Assembly (NCBI RefSeq): GCF_963675165.1
Contig: NC_087384.1
Location: 2,866,315 to 2,930,314, forward strand
Reading direction: 5' to 3'
Length of the DNA: 64,000 bases
DNA from: Halichondria panicea
Taxonomy: Eukaryota > Porifera > Demospongiae > Suberitida > Halichondriidae
The notes below the pieces were generated by a model, which saw nothing but the letters and a program-made list of their open reading frames with translations, was not told where the DNA came from and did not search any database. Both the position numbers and the translations under genes were made by a program. Positions 44,718 through 54,947 of this stretch are shown here, one piece after another (within the stretch, counting starts at the first letter, position 1; each line of letters opens with the position of its first letter).

Positions 44718-45270
44718 ATCACTTCTGTCCTAACTGTTTCCTCCTTCTCCTCTTCTGCCTCAATCTCTTTGAGCAGTGCCTTTGCATTCTTATCTCTGTC
44801 AGCTGCCAGTTTGTACAATTCCTTAGCCTTGGCTTTGTCCTTGGATAACATTGTAGTACATGTTGCCAAGGTAAACCTGCGTAAGGCAAAATAACAGGAA
44901 TGCATAATCTTTGGACAGGTACATGCAGTGTACAGTGAACTAGGCATACCTGAGCTGGTGCAAATCCAATATCTGCTGCTTGTTGGAACTCTTAGATGCT
45001 TTCTCGAAACTCTGCTCCACTCCTTTACCAGCAAAGTAGTGTCCTCCCAGGTTGTAGAGAGCAATATAATATGGGGTGACATGAAATTCGTGAGACATGC
45101 ACACTGGTGATGAATGAATATCTACAGCTAAGTGAAATTGTGTATAGGTCTACTTTAAATACCTGATTTGCTTGCTAGTATGGTGCTCAAATGTTTTGAG
45201 CGTGGACTCCTCCACACCCTTACCGTGAGTGTATATAGCACACATCCAGGGACAAATGGGCCATATAGGG
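44718..45270 (-). pseudogene. Sel1-repeat gene, truncated copy 2
   Basis: The last three exons are recognisable (about 44718-44877, 44950-45080, 45163-45270), with a short deletion in the first and small indels in the others. Upstream of DPMAH the sequence joins the 39-base minisatellite. Confidence 0.8.
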
Positions 45271-45286
45271 TCACCTGGAAGAGTTC

Positions 45287-45640
45287 GAGCCACAATCCCT
45301 TCGACTCCTCTCAGTCCGTCTGCTCGAGCCACAATCCCTTCGACTCCTCTCGGTCCGTCTGCTCGAGCCACAATCCTTTTGACTCTTCTCGGTCCGTCTG
45401 CTCAAGCCACAATCCCTTCGACTCCTCTCGGTCCGTCTGCTCGAGCCACAATCCTTTCGACTCTTCTCGGTCCGTCTGCTCAAGCCACAATCCCTTCGAC
45501 TCCTCTCGGTCCGTCTGCTCGAGCCACAATCCTTTCGACTCTTCTCGGTCCGTCTGCTCAAGCCACGACCCCTTCGACTCCTCTCAGTCTGTCTGCTCGA
45601 GCTACAATCCCTTTGACTCCTCTTAGTTCATCTGCTCGAG
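45287..45640 (+). repeat. 39-base minisatellite, about nine units
   Basis: The unit CGAGCCACAATCCCTTCGAC + TCCTCTCGGTCCGTCTGCT is 39 bases, so it keeps frame: RATIPSTPLGPSA. Units alternate between CCCTTCGACTCCTCT and CCTTTCGACTCTTCT forms, suggesting growth in pairs. The single ancestral unit is seen at about 30,655. Confidence 0.92.
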
Positions 45641-45839
45641 CTTTGACTCCTCAGTACTCCCAGCCCTGATCAAATCCCCCTGGAATAGTAAAAACAATAC
45701 CTACATGTAAGTACATAATAATTATACTCAATTTTCAGCCACTTTCTCAGGAGTAAGTAATAACATACATTTCCATTGTGTGTGTCACTGTGCATTTAAT
45801 GATAGAATGATGTGTAATAGATCTGCAACAAACATGCAA

Positions 45840-46095
45840 CAAGGAATTCACACCAACAAACTAATTTGGTGCAACAAGATTCCTCTGACTCGGAATGTTT
45901 ATGTTTAAACTGAGTACTACGTGAGGTGCTGCTGGCTTTTGAGCGTTCTCTGTCCGATAGTGAGCCATCCTCTCCCGAACTAGGATGGTGTTCATGATCA
46001 GCGCCTCTTTAACAAGCTCCAGTTTCCCCATGCGCAACTCCTTTGTGGGAATATCTCGGTGATCTTCTGAGTCTCCATGAGCCTTTTTGGGAGGC
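45840..46095 (-). other. Coding-like open stretch on the minus strand
   Basis: About 80 codons are open without a clear start: PPKKAHGDSEDHRDIPTKEL, then KLELVKEALIMNTILVRERM. The composition is protein-like and it matches no family I know. It could be an exon of a minus-strand family gene. Plus-strand frames here are closed. Confidence 0.35.
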
Positions 46096-46900
46096 AGGCT
46101 TGAGACGTAAGGTATGCTTACCTAATTTGCTCTAATAAGGTTCTAGGAGGTACTTTGGGTGGTAATTCTGTCAACAGGCGTTGATCAAACTTCACGATTT
46201 TGAGCTGGTATACAAGGTGCCAAATCCTTTCACTGATGAGGGAAGTTTCTGACCCTCCACATCTGATTAAGACCGTGAGGAACTGCTGGATGTCAAACCC
46301 TCGAAACCTTCACGTAAGTGTTTGCTGATTTTGATTGTTCACTGTAATATTACACTCTATAGAGGATTTCATGGGGACAGCTGATGTCCTTATATGACTG
46401 AGACACAGCAGCTGGTGTTGGGGAGCTTGCACTGCACTGCTCAGGTAATTAACTTACTAGTGTGTATGCATGATTTTTTGTGCATAATTATAGGTCTGGA
46501 GTGAATCTGTCTGTAAGCAAAGGACTGAGAGAAGTGGGTGCTCTCAGCTCAGAGAAAATTACATGTGAGGAATGTAATACATTCCCACACCCACTCACAG
46601 CCTCAGGGTCTCGTTATTATAGACAGTACGTTAGGGTCGCAAGTACATATTTTTTGTCACCAATGGTTTATCTTTTGCAGGGCAAGTCGTTTATTGAAAT
46701 CGTACGCGATTTTAAGTCCTAGGCCAAAGAATCTGACAAAATTTCTTTCTGTCGGTGCCAAACGCAACAAGGAGTGTAAAACTTATGTATAGAGGTGGTA
46801 GTAAAAATGTACAGACATTCACGAACTGTTCCCCATAATGCAGGAGACTCAAACCGAAAACATTCTGATCTTTACAATGTCATGACTTGTCTACTGTTTA
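46096..46900 (+). pseudogene. Exon-like blocks, paralogous to 37.0-37.8 kb
   Basis: Blocks GACGTAAGGTATGC, GTTCTAGGAGGTACTT, TCACTGATGAGGGAAGTTTC and ATTTCATGGGGACAGCTGAT repeat the order seen at 37 kb. The exon around 46,494-46,560 reads VNLSVSKGLREVGALSSEK. The rest is decayed. Confidence 0.45.
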
Positions 46901-47264
46901 AATTGTTACGAAATGATAATTATAATATACCATTGGTTACCATAATTATTGTATAGGGTCAGGTCAGGTCACGGTGATTTGTTACCGATGTTATTAACAA
47001 TGTTATTATTAATAGGCCTAGCTATAGGCTTGTTCACATCTACCTCCAATCATTCTCCTGTCGCTGGCATGCTCTGTTCCCTTCCCCCGTCAGAGCAGTT
47101 TCCATTTCTTCAATTCAAGGTACAAAGGTTGGTTGCTTGCTGCCTAGGTGAACCTCTTTTCTTCTTCTCCTTCCTCCTTTTTCTTTTCCCCCCCTCTTTT
47201 CCCCCTTTTCCCCCTTCATGAGGAAGATTAGCGATTAGCGCCCTTCCTTGTGCTGCGGTTCCCC

Positions 47265-47372
47265 GTGAATTGGAACAATTGGAACATTTGGAACAAAACT
47301 GGAACAATTGAAACAAAAATTGAAACAATTGAAACAAAATTGGAACAAAATTGAAACAAAATTGGAACAAAT
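47265..47372 (+). repeat. Degenerate (GGAACAATT)n tract upstream of a family exon
   Basis: About ten imperfect 9- to 13-base units of TTGGAACAATTGAAACAAA type. Shorter versions precede the other family copies, just before the NRF1-like GCGCATGCGT. Confidence 0.85.
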
Positions 47373-47465
47373 AAGAACGCGCATGCGTGTTAAGTAGATC
47401 TAGCACGAGAACAGCAGCACTTTTCTCAGTGAACTTCTCATTCTGTTCTCAATTCGTTCTGTAAG

Positions 47466-47704
47466 ATGGCTAGTACCCATAAAGGTCACTCAGACTCTTA
47501 TTGGACGTCGAAGATGAAGGAATTAGCTACTGGTAAACCGTTCGGGAGAGGAGAGAGGCCTATAGGAAAGGCACCAAGTGGGATCTTGTATCCAAAGAAG
47601 TCGAGAGGTGCCCCAATCACAGAAACGCTAGCAACGTGGATGTGCTGGGGAGGGCCATCCGATGCACCTGTGGCTATCACAAGCCAAGGACTTCTCCCCC
47701 ACCA
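47466..47704 (+). pseudogene. CxCGYHKP family, type A copy 3
   Basis: MASTHKGHSDSYWTSKMKEL and TGKPFGRGERP are kept, but the C-P...CxCGYHKP part lies in another frame (CTCGYHKPRTSPPP), followed by GTGAGT. Two later exon-like pieces follow at 47,832-47,862 and about 47,931-48,000 (AKKRKGTPDTQFVPNFM). Confidence 0.6.
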
Positions 47705-48201
47705 GTGAGTACTGTAATTACCATTCACTTCAAACCTGAATACATGTACAGTGCAGTTGTCTGGACAGTGCAGTTGTCTGGCACAACACTATTATTGTAT
47801 AATCTACATTAGCTACAGGTCGCTAGCACGTCAGGTGGGCAGAAGATACCTAGCTGCATGTGTGGTGAGAACAACTATAAAGTTATACATCCCACAAAAT
47901 TACACATGTACGTACAGATACCAGGCCAGGTGACTGGGGGGGCTCCTGCGAAGAAGAGAAAGGGAACACCCGACACACAGTTTGTTCCCAATTTCATGGT
48001 ATGAAACTATAATGACGCATAATACTTGATAAATCACAAATTATTATAGGCAGCTTCTCGTCGAATTGGTTGTTCACCCACCGCACTTCTCCCAGCGACG
48101 TCAGCTGCTACTCCCCCTCCTATACATGTCCTGAATAAATGAATAAAGGATGTAGCATCTCATAATAGCTCCACTCTAATATCAGTTTGTTCGTTCCACA
48201 G

Positions 48202-48625
48202 TCCTAACAGAGCCTCACAGTCCACCTTTCAGCTGAGACTTACTAGTGGCAGCTATTGCATGGCGGACTGTTCAGTAACATGTACAACATTGCAAGACAC
48301 TTGGCAGACCTTGAGGTAAACAGACAATACTGTGGATACAAGCATTTTTAGTGTCACTCAACTCGGTAATTTATTCTGCACATCTAGGTTATCATGTGCA
48401 CACAGCTTATATATCACCTTGCTGTAAAGTGAGAAGTGATAGTTTTCCCCCCTGTGTAGACCCCGAATACTGAAGAGCTGACCAGTGCAGTAACTAGCCT
48501 GGTGACTCTCCCTCTCTCCTTTCACACGAGACGGCTCACAGGCATTATCTTGGAGCTATGTCGGGAAAGAAAGATGACATCATGTGATTTTGGGAGAACT
48601 AAAACAGGCAGACTCAGCATATATA
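48202..48625 (+). pseudogene. PPTC7 exons 4-5 fragment, copy 3
   Basis: Exon 4 (48,202-48,315) and exon 5 (48,460 to about 48,625) are present with their intron, but both have deletions that break the frame. Upstream, the exon 4 acceptor TTCCACAG is kept. Confidence 0.88.
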
Positions 48626-48792
48626 ATTATATATATAATTATGCATAGTTAATTTTCTATAATTATTATTATCATCATTGCAGGTCATTTATTTGCATAA
48701 TTGAGTCATGATTATTAATTCAAATGCCCAGAAATTAAAGAATTAATGCAAGGTATGGCATGCATATAAATCATAATAATTCAGAATCTGTC

Positions 48793-49953
48793 CTAACTGT
48801 TTCCTCCTTCTTTCTTCTCTTCTGCCTCAATCTCTTCGAGAAGTGCCTTTGCATTCTTGTCTCTGTCAGCTGCCAGTTTGTACAGTTCCTTAGCCTTGGC
48901 TTTGTCCTTGGTTACCCCCAGACCATTGTAGTACATGTTGCCAAGGTTTACCTGCACATGCATGTATATATATAAGGCAAAATAACAGGAATGCAGTCAT
49001 ATATGGGTCTAGAGCATATAATCTTTGAACAGGTACTGTGTATAGAGGCAATTTTGACAATGCAGCCTGAACTATAAGGCATACCTGAGCTGGTGCAAAT
49101 CCAATGTTCGCTGCTTGTTGGAAACTCTCAGATGCTTTCTCAAAGCTCTGCTCCACTCCTTTACCAGCAAAGTAGTGTCCTCCCAGGTTGTAGAGAGCAA
49201 TGGGGTGACCTGAAATTCGTGAGACACACCGGTGCATGAATATCTGCAGCTAAGTGAAATTATGTATAGGTCTATAACTATATAAATACCTGATTTGCTT
49301 GCTTCAGTATGGTGCTCAAATGCTTTGAGCATGGACTCCTCCACACCCTTACCGTGAGTGTAGCACACAGCCAGGGACAAATGGGCCATAGGGTCACCTA
49401 AAGGAGTCAGTTAATTGTGCATGGTGGCTTTGTGAAAGATGTGATTGAAAGAAGCTATAGTGCTGACAATTTAATATGTTATGCATGGACTGTACCCAGT
49501 TCTGCTCCTTTTTTGTAGCAGGCTACAGCTTCAGTCATATCTTCAGCAACGCCCTGCCCATTCTTGTACATCTCCCCTGCAATGTAGAGTAGCATAAGCA
49601 CACATTTTATTAACAGTCAGCTTGCTGGAGCACATACAAGGTTTCCTATAGAACATTTTACCACAAAAATGCTAGCTTACAAGTGCTGCTAGTGCATGTT
49701 TGATGCTAGAAAAAGCTCTCTAACTCTCGTTTTAAATGCTTTTGAACAACAATTTTTGTGTATATAATATTCTCATACATATCTACATATCTTTAGCATG
49801 ATTAAAACTAGCATAGTTTATGCAAGAAAATGGACAAAACATTCAGCATGTCACCAAAGACTAAAGCAACCTGTTATTATTATTTGAAAGGGAATCAAAA
49901 GGGAAAAATGTGGAACGCTTCACGAATTTGCGTGTCATCCTTGCGCAGGGGCC

Positions 49954-49993
<40 letters not shown>

Positions 49994-51451
49994 AGTGCCG
50001 AAGCAACTACACTAAGCTAGTGTGCAGTGAACCTATATGTAGACGAGACGACTCGCTATTACTAGTCTGTGGTGAGAATGGAATGCATAGAATCAACAAC
50101 AGATTAGCTGTCGAACGGCCAGCGTAATTGTTCCCAAGCTTTACAGAATCTCACACTCTATTTATTAAACAAGCTCAAATCAGCTCAAATTTGTTCACCA
50201 CTGAAACAGCAATTAGCCAAACTATTGAGGAATCATATAGAGTTTATTTGAACTGAATACCTATAGTACAAGGGGAGATACGGTCCAAATTCTATAGGGA
50301 CCTAATTCTTCACTATATACTACTATGTCTCCCTTGAGCTTAGTAGCCACTCCCTTCACTGCCCAAGCTTGTACTTTAAGTCCTTTAGCCACTTAGCTCA
50401 AGTACATGTAGTGCTAATAAGCTGATAATGAGATCAGTGGGCTGATTGAGTAAACACACACCCCATGGACTCACCTAAGATGTTGTAAGCCTCAGGAATA
50501 AAGTTTTGAGAGCTCACCTAAACAAAACAGAGCAGATATAATTATAGTGATTTTATTGTTTGTTGAGCTTACTTTGTATAACGTGAATGCCCTATTGAAG
50601 TTTTGTTCCATCCCCATACCACTGTAGTACATTCCAGCGAGTGTGAACTGAGCATATGGGTGGCCTTTCATTGAGAGCTCTGTCATTATTTGGCCTGCTC
50701 TTGTTACGTCTGGAGACACTCCTTGCCCTGCAGTCATTCAACAATCGAGGTAACATGGAATCTATTCATGAATGGCTTAATAGTCACCTGTTCTTAGCAA
50801 TTGTGCAAAGGTGTACGAAGCGTTTGAGTCGCCAAGTTCTCCACTGTATTCAAACAGTGTAGTTGCAATATTGCCAGCATTCGTGAGTCGGTCTCTGGAT
50901 TGAAACACAGCAACTGCCAAGTCGTACACCTCGGCTCCAGACACTGTAATTCAAATTACGGCACATTTTAAAAGTGCTAAAATAAGCTCACGGTTCGTTT
51001 CAGAGTTCAGTTTCTTCAGTAGTTGAACCGTAACATCTGATACGTCACTGGTTATTGAGGAAAGGAAGGACAATTGCCGATCCTTTACGTACCCATCACC
51101 CGTTTTCAACTCTGTTTTCACAGCCTCAATAAATTGATCATGTTCTACATTGTCTGCATTGTGTGATGTTTCATGAGCAGCTACACACACTTATCAAAGT
51201 CTGAGCATACACAACTGGTCACTGATTGGCATCTCACCGTAGCTGAGCTGTCTTGTAGCTAGCAGATGGCTGTGAAATGCAGGCTGAATTGCAGAAAAGA
51301 CGCCAGCGATCACTGTATTAGGCTTTGCTGCAGCTGAGGGAAGCCTCAACCTTCTTGCCTGTGCAGTCCCAGAGCTCAAAGCACTTGTAAAACGAGAGAA
51401 AAGCTTGATAGATCTAGAGTTGACGCTACACATACACCTACACTGCAACAT
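48793..51451 (-). CDS. Sel1-repeat protein with mitochondrial-type N-terminus, 9 exons
   Basis: Exons from the start: 51238-51451, 50992-51180, 50788-50943, 50573-50727, 50475-50517, 49496-49576, 49290-49397, 49085-49209 and 48793-48951; 409 residues, all phases close. Residues 1-45 (MLQCRCMCSVNSRSIKLFSR...) are basic, rich in Ser and free of acid, as in mitochondrial presequences. Residues about 60-190 are helical. From about 205 come five Sel1-like repeats: AQFTLAGMYYSGMGMEQNF, EAYNILGEMYKNGQGVAEDM, AHLSLAVCYTHGKGVEES, ALYNLGGHYFAGKGVEQSF, QVNLGNMYYNGLGVTKD. The end is charged (EEIEAEEKKE). DELE1 has a similar plan, but I cannot claim orthology. A U6 snRNA gene lies in the fifth intron. Confidence 0.88.
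49904..50010 (-). ncRNA. RNU6: U6 spliceosomal snRNA, complete
   Basis: U6 pairs with U4, then with U2 and the 5' splice site, and forms the catalytic core of the spliceosome. All landmarks are present on the minus strand: the 5' stem with TTCGGC loop, CATATACT, the ACAGAGA box (GATACAGAGAAGATTAGC), the AGC triad, CCCCTGCGCAAGGATGACAC internal stem-loop and the Pol III end TTCCACATTTTT. Only the 5' stem differs from the vertebrate form, with compensating changes (GTAGT/ACTAC). It lies in a Sel1-gene intron on the same strand. Confidence 0.97.
50032..50040 (-). promoter_or_regulatory. TATA element of the U6 gene
   Basis: ACATATAGG (minus strand) sits 22-30 bases before the U6 start, the position of the TATA box in type 3 Pol III promoters. 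Confidence 0.6.
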
Positions 51452-51939
51452 GGCTGTGGCTGGCTTGTATACAGTATTATCATTGATTAGGTAAAGATCA
51501 GTAAACATTTAGCATAACTTGAGTTATGTAAACTGTTTTTTGGATTTGCTCACCCTTTTCCATTCCTGATCCTATGGGTAAAGATCACAAGAATAATATG
51601 TAACAATCTTGCCACCTTAGCCGCCTTTGCAGTTAGTGCATGGCTAACTTAGTGCACAAATGAAGGTGGTAATTAATGAAGTTAGCCTATAACTAACCTG
51701 CTTCATTGCGGGGTGTGATATGCGATATGCCTATGGTAGTTATAATAGTCACACACTGCCTCTCTTTGTATGGTTGTGGAGATTCAGTTCCTTGGGAAAA
51801 ACACTTTCAACAGAAATTGACTTGACAATTGAATTGACAGATTTGGTCGCATTATGTTCACTAGAAACTACCAAGCTCATTCCTCCACTCCGTCTGCTGT
51901 GATTGACTGTAACTATGCATGTTAAACTCATTATAGTTT
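51452..51939. other. Sel1-gene upstream region
   Basis: Holds the promoter of the minus-strand Sel1 gene. No other feature is convincing. Confidence 0.4.
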
Positions 51940-52560
51940 ATACAGGTGTACAAGCCCCATAATCATCATCACATCCGCTTAAACGAGGTAGTTCGCAATG
52001 GAATCATTCTGTTCTCTATAGCACCACAATTCCATCAGAGATTGTTACGTCGGATGCTTCAGGTTCCTGGGGCTGTGGTGCATATACCAGGCATCACTGG
52101 TTTCAGATCCCGTGGGCCCTATACGAAAGTTATGCCGCTGAAAACATTGCAACCAAAGAAATGCTCCCCATCATCATTGCAGCAGCCTTGTGGGGTGGTT
52201 GTTGGCAAGGGGATAAGGTCCTCTTTCGGTGTGACAATATGGCAGTAGTCACAGCACTTAAAAGAAAAAAAAGAAAATTCAATTGCAGGGACAGACAGAT
52301 GATGCATTTGCTCTGTTGTTTGCGTTTTTTCGAAGCTAACTACAGCTTCAACCTTATTCCTGAACATATTGGGGGTATTGATAATGATTTAGCTGACGAT
52401 CTGTCTCGTGGCAATCTCTCTGCCTTCTTACAAAAGTCCAACCTCCCCTCAACAGCGGTATCGGCAATACCTTCCGAGCTGTTAGAAATGTTGATGGGTC
52501 CCGGTCAGATTGGACGTCACAACATTGGATGTTCAACGCTATTTTAAATTTGAACAAGGT
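51940..52560 (+). mobile_element. DIRS-type (tyrosine recombinase) retroelement fossil, RT/RNase H part
   Basis: The stretch resembles the RT end and RNase H of DIRS/PAT-type elements: HHIRLNEVVR, then SDASGSWGCGAY, then AAALWGGCWQGDKV, FRCDNMAVV and the late block NDLADDLSRGNLSAFL. It is broken, with a few interruptions. No recombinase gene is seen in the window. It looks moderately old. Confidence 0.8.
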
Positions 52561-52700
52561 TTAGCCCAAAAACTTGGAATTAAAACTTTTGTGAGTTTTG
52601 CACTGTGTTACCGTATCAGTTTGTATCACTCCCGATTACTCAACCTTTATATCCTGTTGCTACGTTTGTTGCCAAGTGCAATATGCAGCATAATGCACTG
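52537..52700. repeat. Inverted repeat, left arm
   Basis: The segment starting TTTAAATTTGAACAAGG and running through GATTACTCAACCTTTATATC to GCATAATGCACTGCTGAAAG is repeated in reverse at about 54,570-54,747. Confidence 0.85.
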
Positions 52701-53050
52701 CTGAAAGTCATAATGCACTAACCGCAAAATCATAATGCACTAACCACAAAACGCCCCTCTTGTAGGCCTGTGCCAAATATTCACCTATTTATTCAAATTA
52801 TTTGTTCACACTTGATCAGCCTATTATTCAACTTCATCACCCTATTATTCAAATTGATGTCACCTATTATTTAACATACATTGCAGCGAACTAAAACACC
52901 TATAAAATATATAGCACAAAAAATGGGATTAAGTCAATTTCAGCAGCGAAATAACAAACTTTATATCCCGTTGCTACGTTGTTGCCAAGTGCAATATGAA
53001 GCATATTGCACTGCTGAAAGTCATATTGCACTGACCGCAAAACGCCCCTC

Positions 53051-53350
53051 TGGCAATTAGACAGACAATTAAATTAAAATTAAATTAATACGCATGAGAA
53101 ATAACAAGTATCAAAGTATGTCCAGCCATGCAGGAATGTCTGTTCAGCACTGCTGGAGTTTCTTCTTGCAACCATGCAGGTTTTAAAATTGTCCAAGATT
53201 CATTTTGTGGAAGATTCTGTGTTCCTAGATCGACCTAGTCCTCGTGATGCATGTCAATTCTGCTTCACCGTAGCACTAGAAGTGGCTCTTTTTGCTGGGG
53301 GCATGAGCTGTTTTGCAGCAGTGTAGAAGCAGCTTTCTTGGCTTGGTTAT
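53051..53350. repeat. Direct repeat, copy 1 (partner 53,913-54,240)
   Basis: TTAGACAGACAATTAAATTA, GAGAAATAACAAGTATCAAA, CATTTTGTGGAAGATTCTG and GGCTCTTTTTGCTGGG occur in the same order in both copies, about 860 bases apart. Confidence 0.8.
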
Positions 53351-53640
53351 GAGGCCGTAAATACACATGTATTCACTGAGTAGTGGGGTGGGGTTGTTTC
53401 TTTGCAGCAGTAAGTGGGGCGGGGCTGTTTTGCAGCACCAGAAGTGGGGTGGGGCTGTTTTGCAGACCAACAATTTTGTGTCAAGCCATTCGTCGGTCAT
53501 GCCAATCTTACACGCTGCATGCAGATACTGGCGTCTAGAAGAGAGAAGAGATGGAGCTGTGTCTAGAGTTGTCTCTGTCTTTTTTGTGCAGTTTATATTG
53601 TGTTACTAGGACAGTGTATGTTGCTATGCCCTAAGGATAT

Positions 53641-53770
53641 AAACTAGTTATAACACGTGCACTCGGGCTGCATTGGCATATATTGCACTCAGCCCTCGGG
53701 GCTGGCGCCCTCGTGCTTCAGTGCAATATATTCCATACATCCCTTGTGCCCGTGTTATAACTAAAACTTA
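53641..53770. repeat. Palindromic element (TAGTTATAACACG ends)
   Basis: ACTAGTTATAACACGTGCAC is mirrored by GTGCCCGTGTTATAACT; the interior keeps pairing around ATATATTGCACT / AGTGCAATATAT. Confidence 0.75.
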
Positions 53771-53912
53771 GCACAAAATATGTGGTCTCAACATTGATTG
53801 GACTAACAGGTTTACTGCCATGTAAAATGTGGGCGTGTTCTGAGCTGCTGCGCATGTGCAACTCAATGAATTATTCATTCCGGAATATTTGGCACAGGCC
53901 TACGGCCTCTGG

Positions 53913-54240
53913 CATTAGACAGACAATTAAATTAAAAATAAGATCATGAGAAATAACAAGTATCAAAGTAAGTACAGCAGGAATGTTCAGCACACTTTAT
54001 AAGCCCACGTGATCCCGTTTCCAATCCCTCTTTCTACACTATCTATGGTTTTAGGTTCATTTTGTGGAAGATTCTGTGTTCCTAGACCTCTTCTCGTGCA
54101 TGTCAATTCTGTTTCACCATAGCACTATAGAAGCGGCTCTTTTTGTTTCGCCATAGCACTATAGAAGCGGCTCTTTTTGCTGGGAACTTGAGCTGTTTTG
54201 CAGCAGTAGAGGCGAGCTTCTTGGTTTGGTTGTGATGCCG
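53913..54240. repeat. Direct repeat, copy 2
   Basis: Partner of 53,051-53,350; it carries an extra short tandem duplication (CCATAGCACTATAGAAGCGG twice near 54,117 and 54,150). Confidence 0.8.
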
Positions 54241-54569
54241 ATGTCAGAGGAATGAATGACTCCCCGGTGTGAGTGACCCCCGTCATTCCTGCCTAAGGTG
54301 TGAAGGACTTCCCCAGGAGTGAATGAATCCCTATATGCATGCTTGTTTGTTCCCGCCAATGTGACCTGTTTCCATCTAGTATATTGTAGAATGAAGAGCC
54401 AGGATAAAGAACAAGGTTAGTAGCAAGGTAGTATAGTAGACAGCAAGTGACAGCTGGAATGTAGACCTATATTATGCATGTGAATGAAGAGCAAGATGGC
54501 AAGGTTAATACTGGAGCCAAGTGCTGAGCTGCAAATTGCCCATTTGTGGTTAGTGCATTATGACTTTGC

Positions 54570-54747
54570 ATTATGACTTTCAGCAGTGCATTATGCTGCA
54601 TATTGCACTTGGCAACAACGTAGCAACAGGATATAAAGGTTGAGTAATCAGGAGTGATACAAACTGATACGGTAACACAGTGCAAAACTCACAAAAGTTT
54701 TAATTCCAAGTTTTTTGGGCTAAACCTTGTTCAAATTTAAAATAGCG
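54570..54747. repeat. Inverted repeat, right arm, ending at the gap
   Basis: Reverse complement of 52,537-52,700, cut off by the run of N. The gap probably hides more of the repeated element. Confidence 0.85.
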
Positions 54748-54947
54748 NNNNNNNNNNNNNNNNNNNNNNNNNNNNNNNNNNNNNNNNNNNNNNNNNNNNN
54801 NNNNNNNNNNNNNNNNNNNNNNNNNNNNNNNNNNNNNNNNNNNNNNNNNNNNNNNNNNNNNNNNNNNNNNNNNNNNNNNNNNNNNNNNNNNNNNNNNNNN
54901 NNNNNNNNNNNNNNNNNNNNNNNNNNNNNNNNNNNNNNNNNNNNNNN
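54748..54947. other. Assembly gap of 200 N
   Basis: Unknown sequence; frames drawn across it have no meaning. The round number suggests a placeholder length. Confidence 0.99.

Noticed and set aside
45271-45561. CRISPR-like array of regular repeats
   Set aside because: The 39-base units are contiguous with no spacers and code in frame; the context is animal. The minus-strand Arg/Ser-rich and Glu-rich frames here are shadows of the same repeat.
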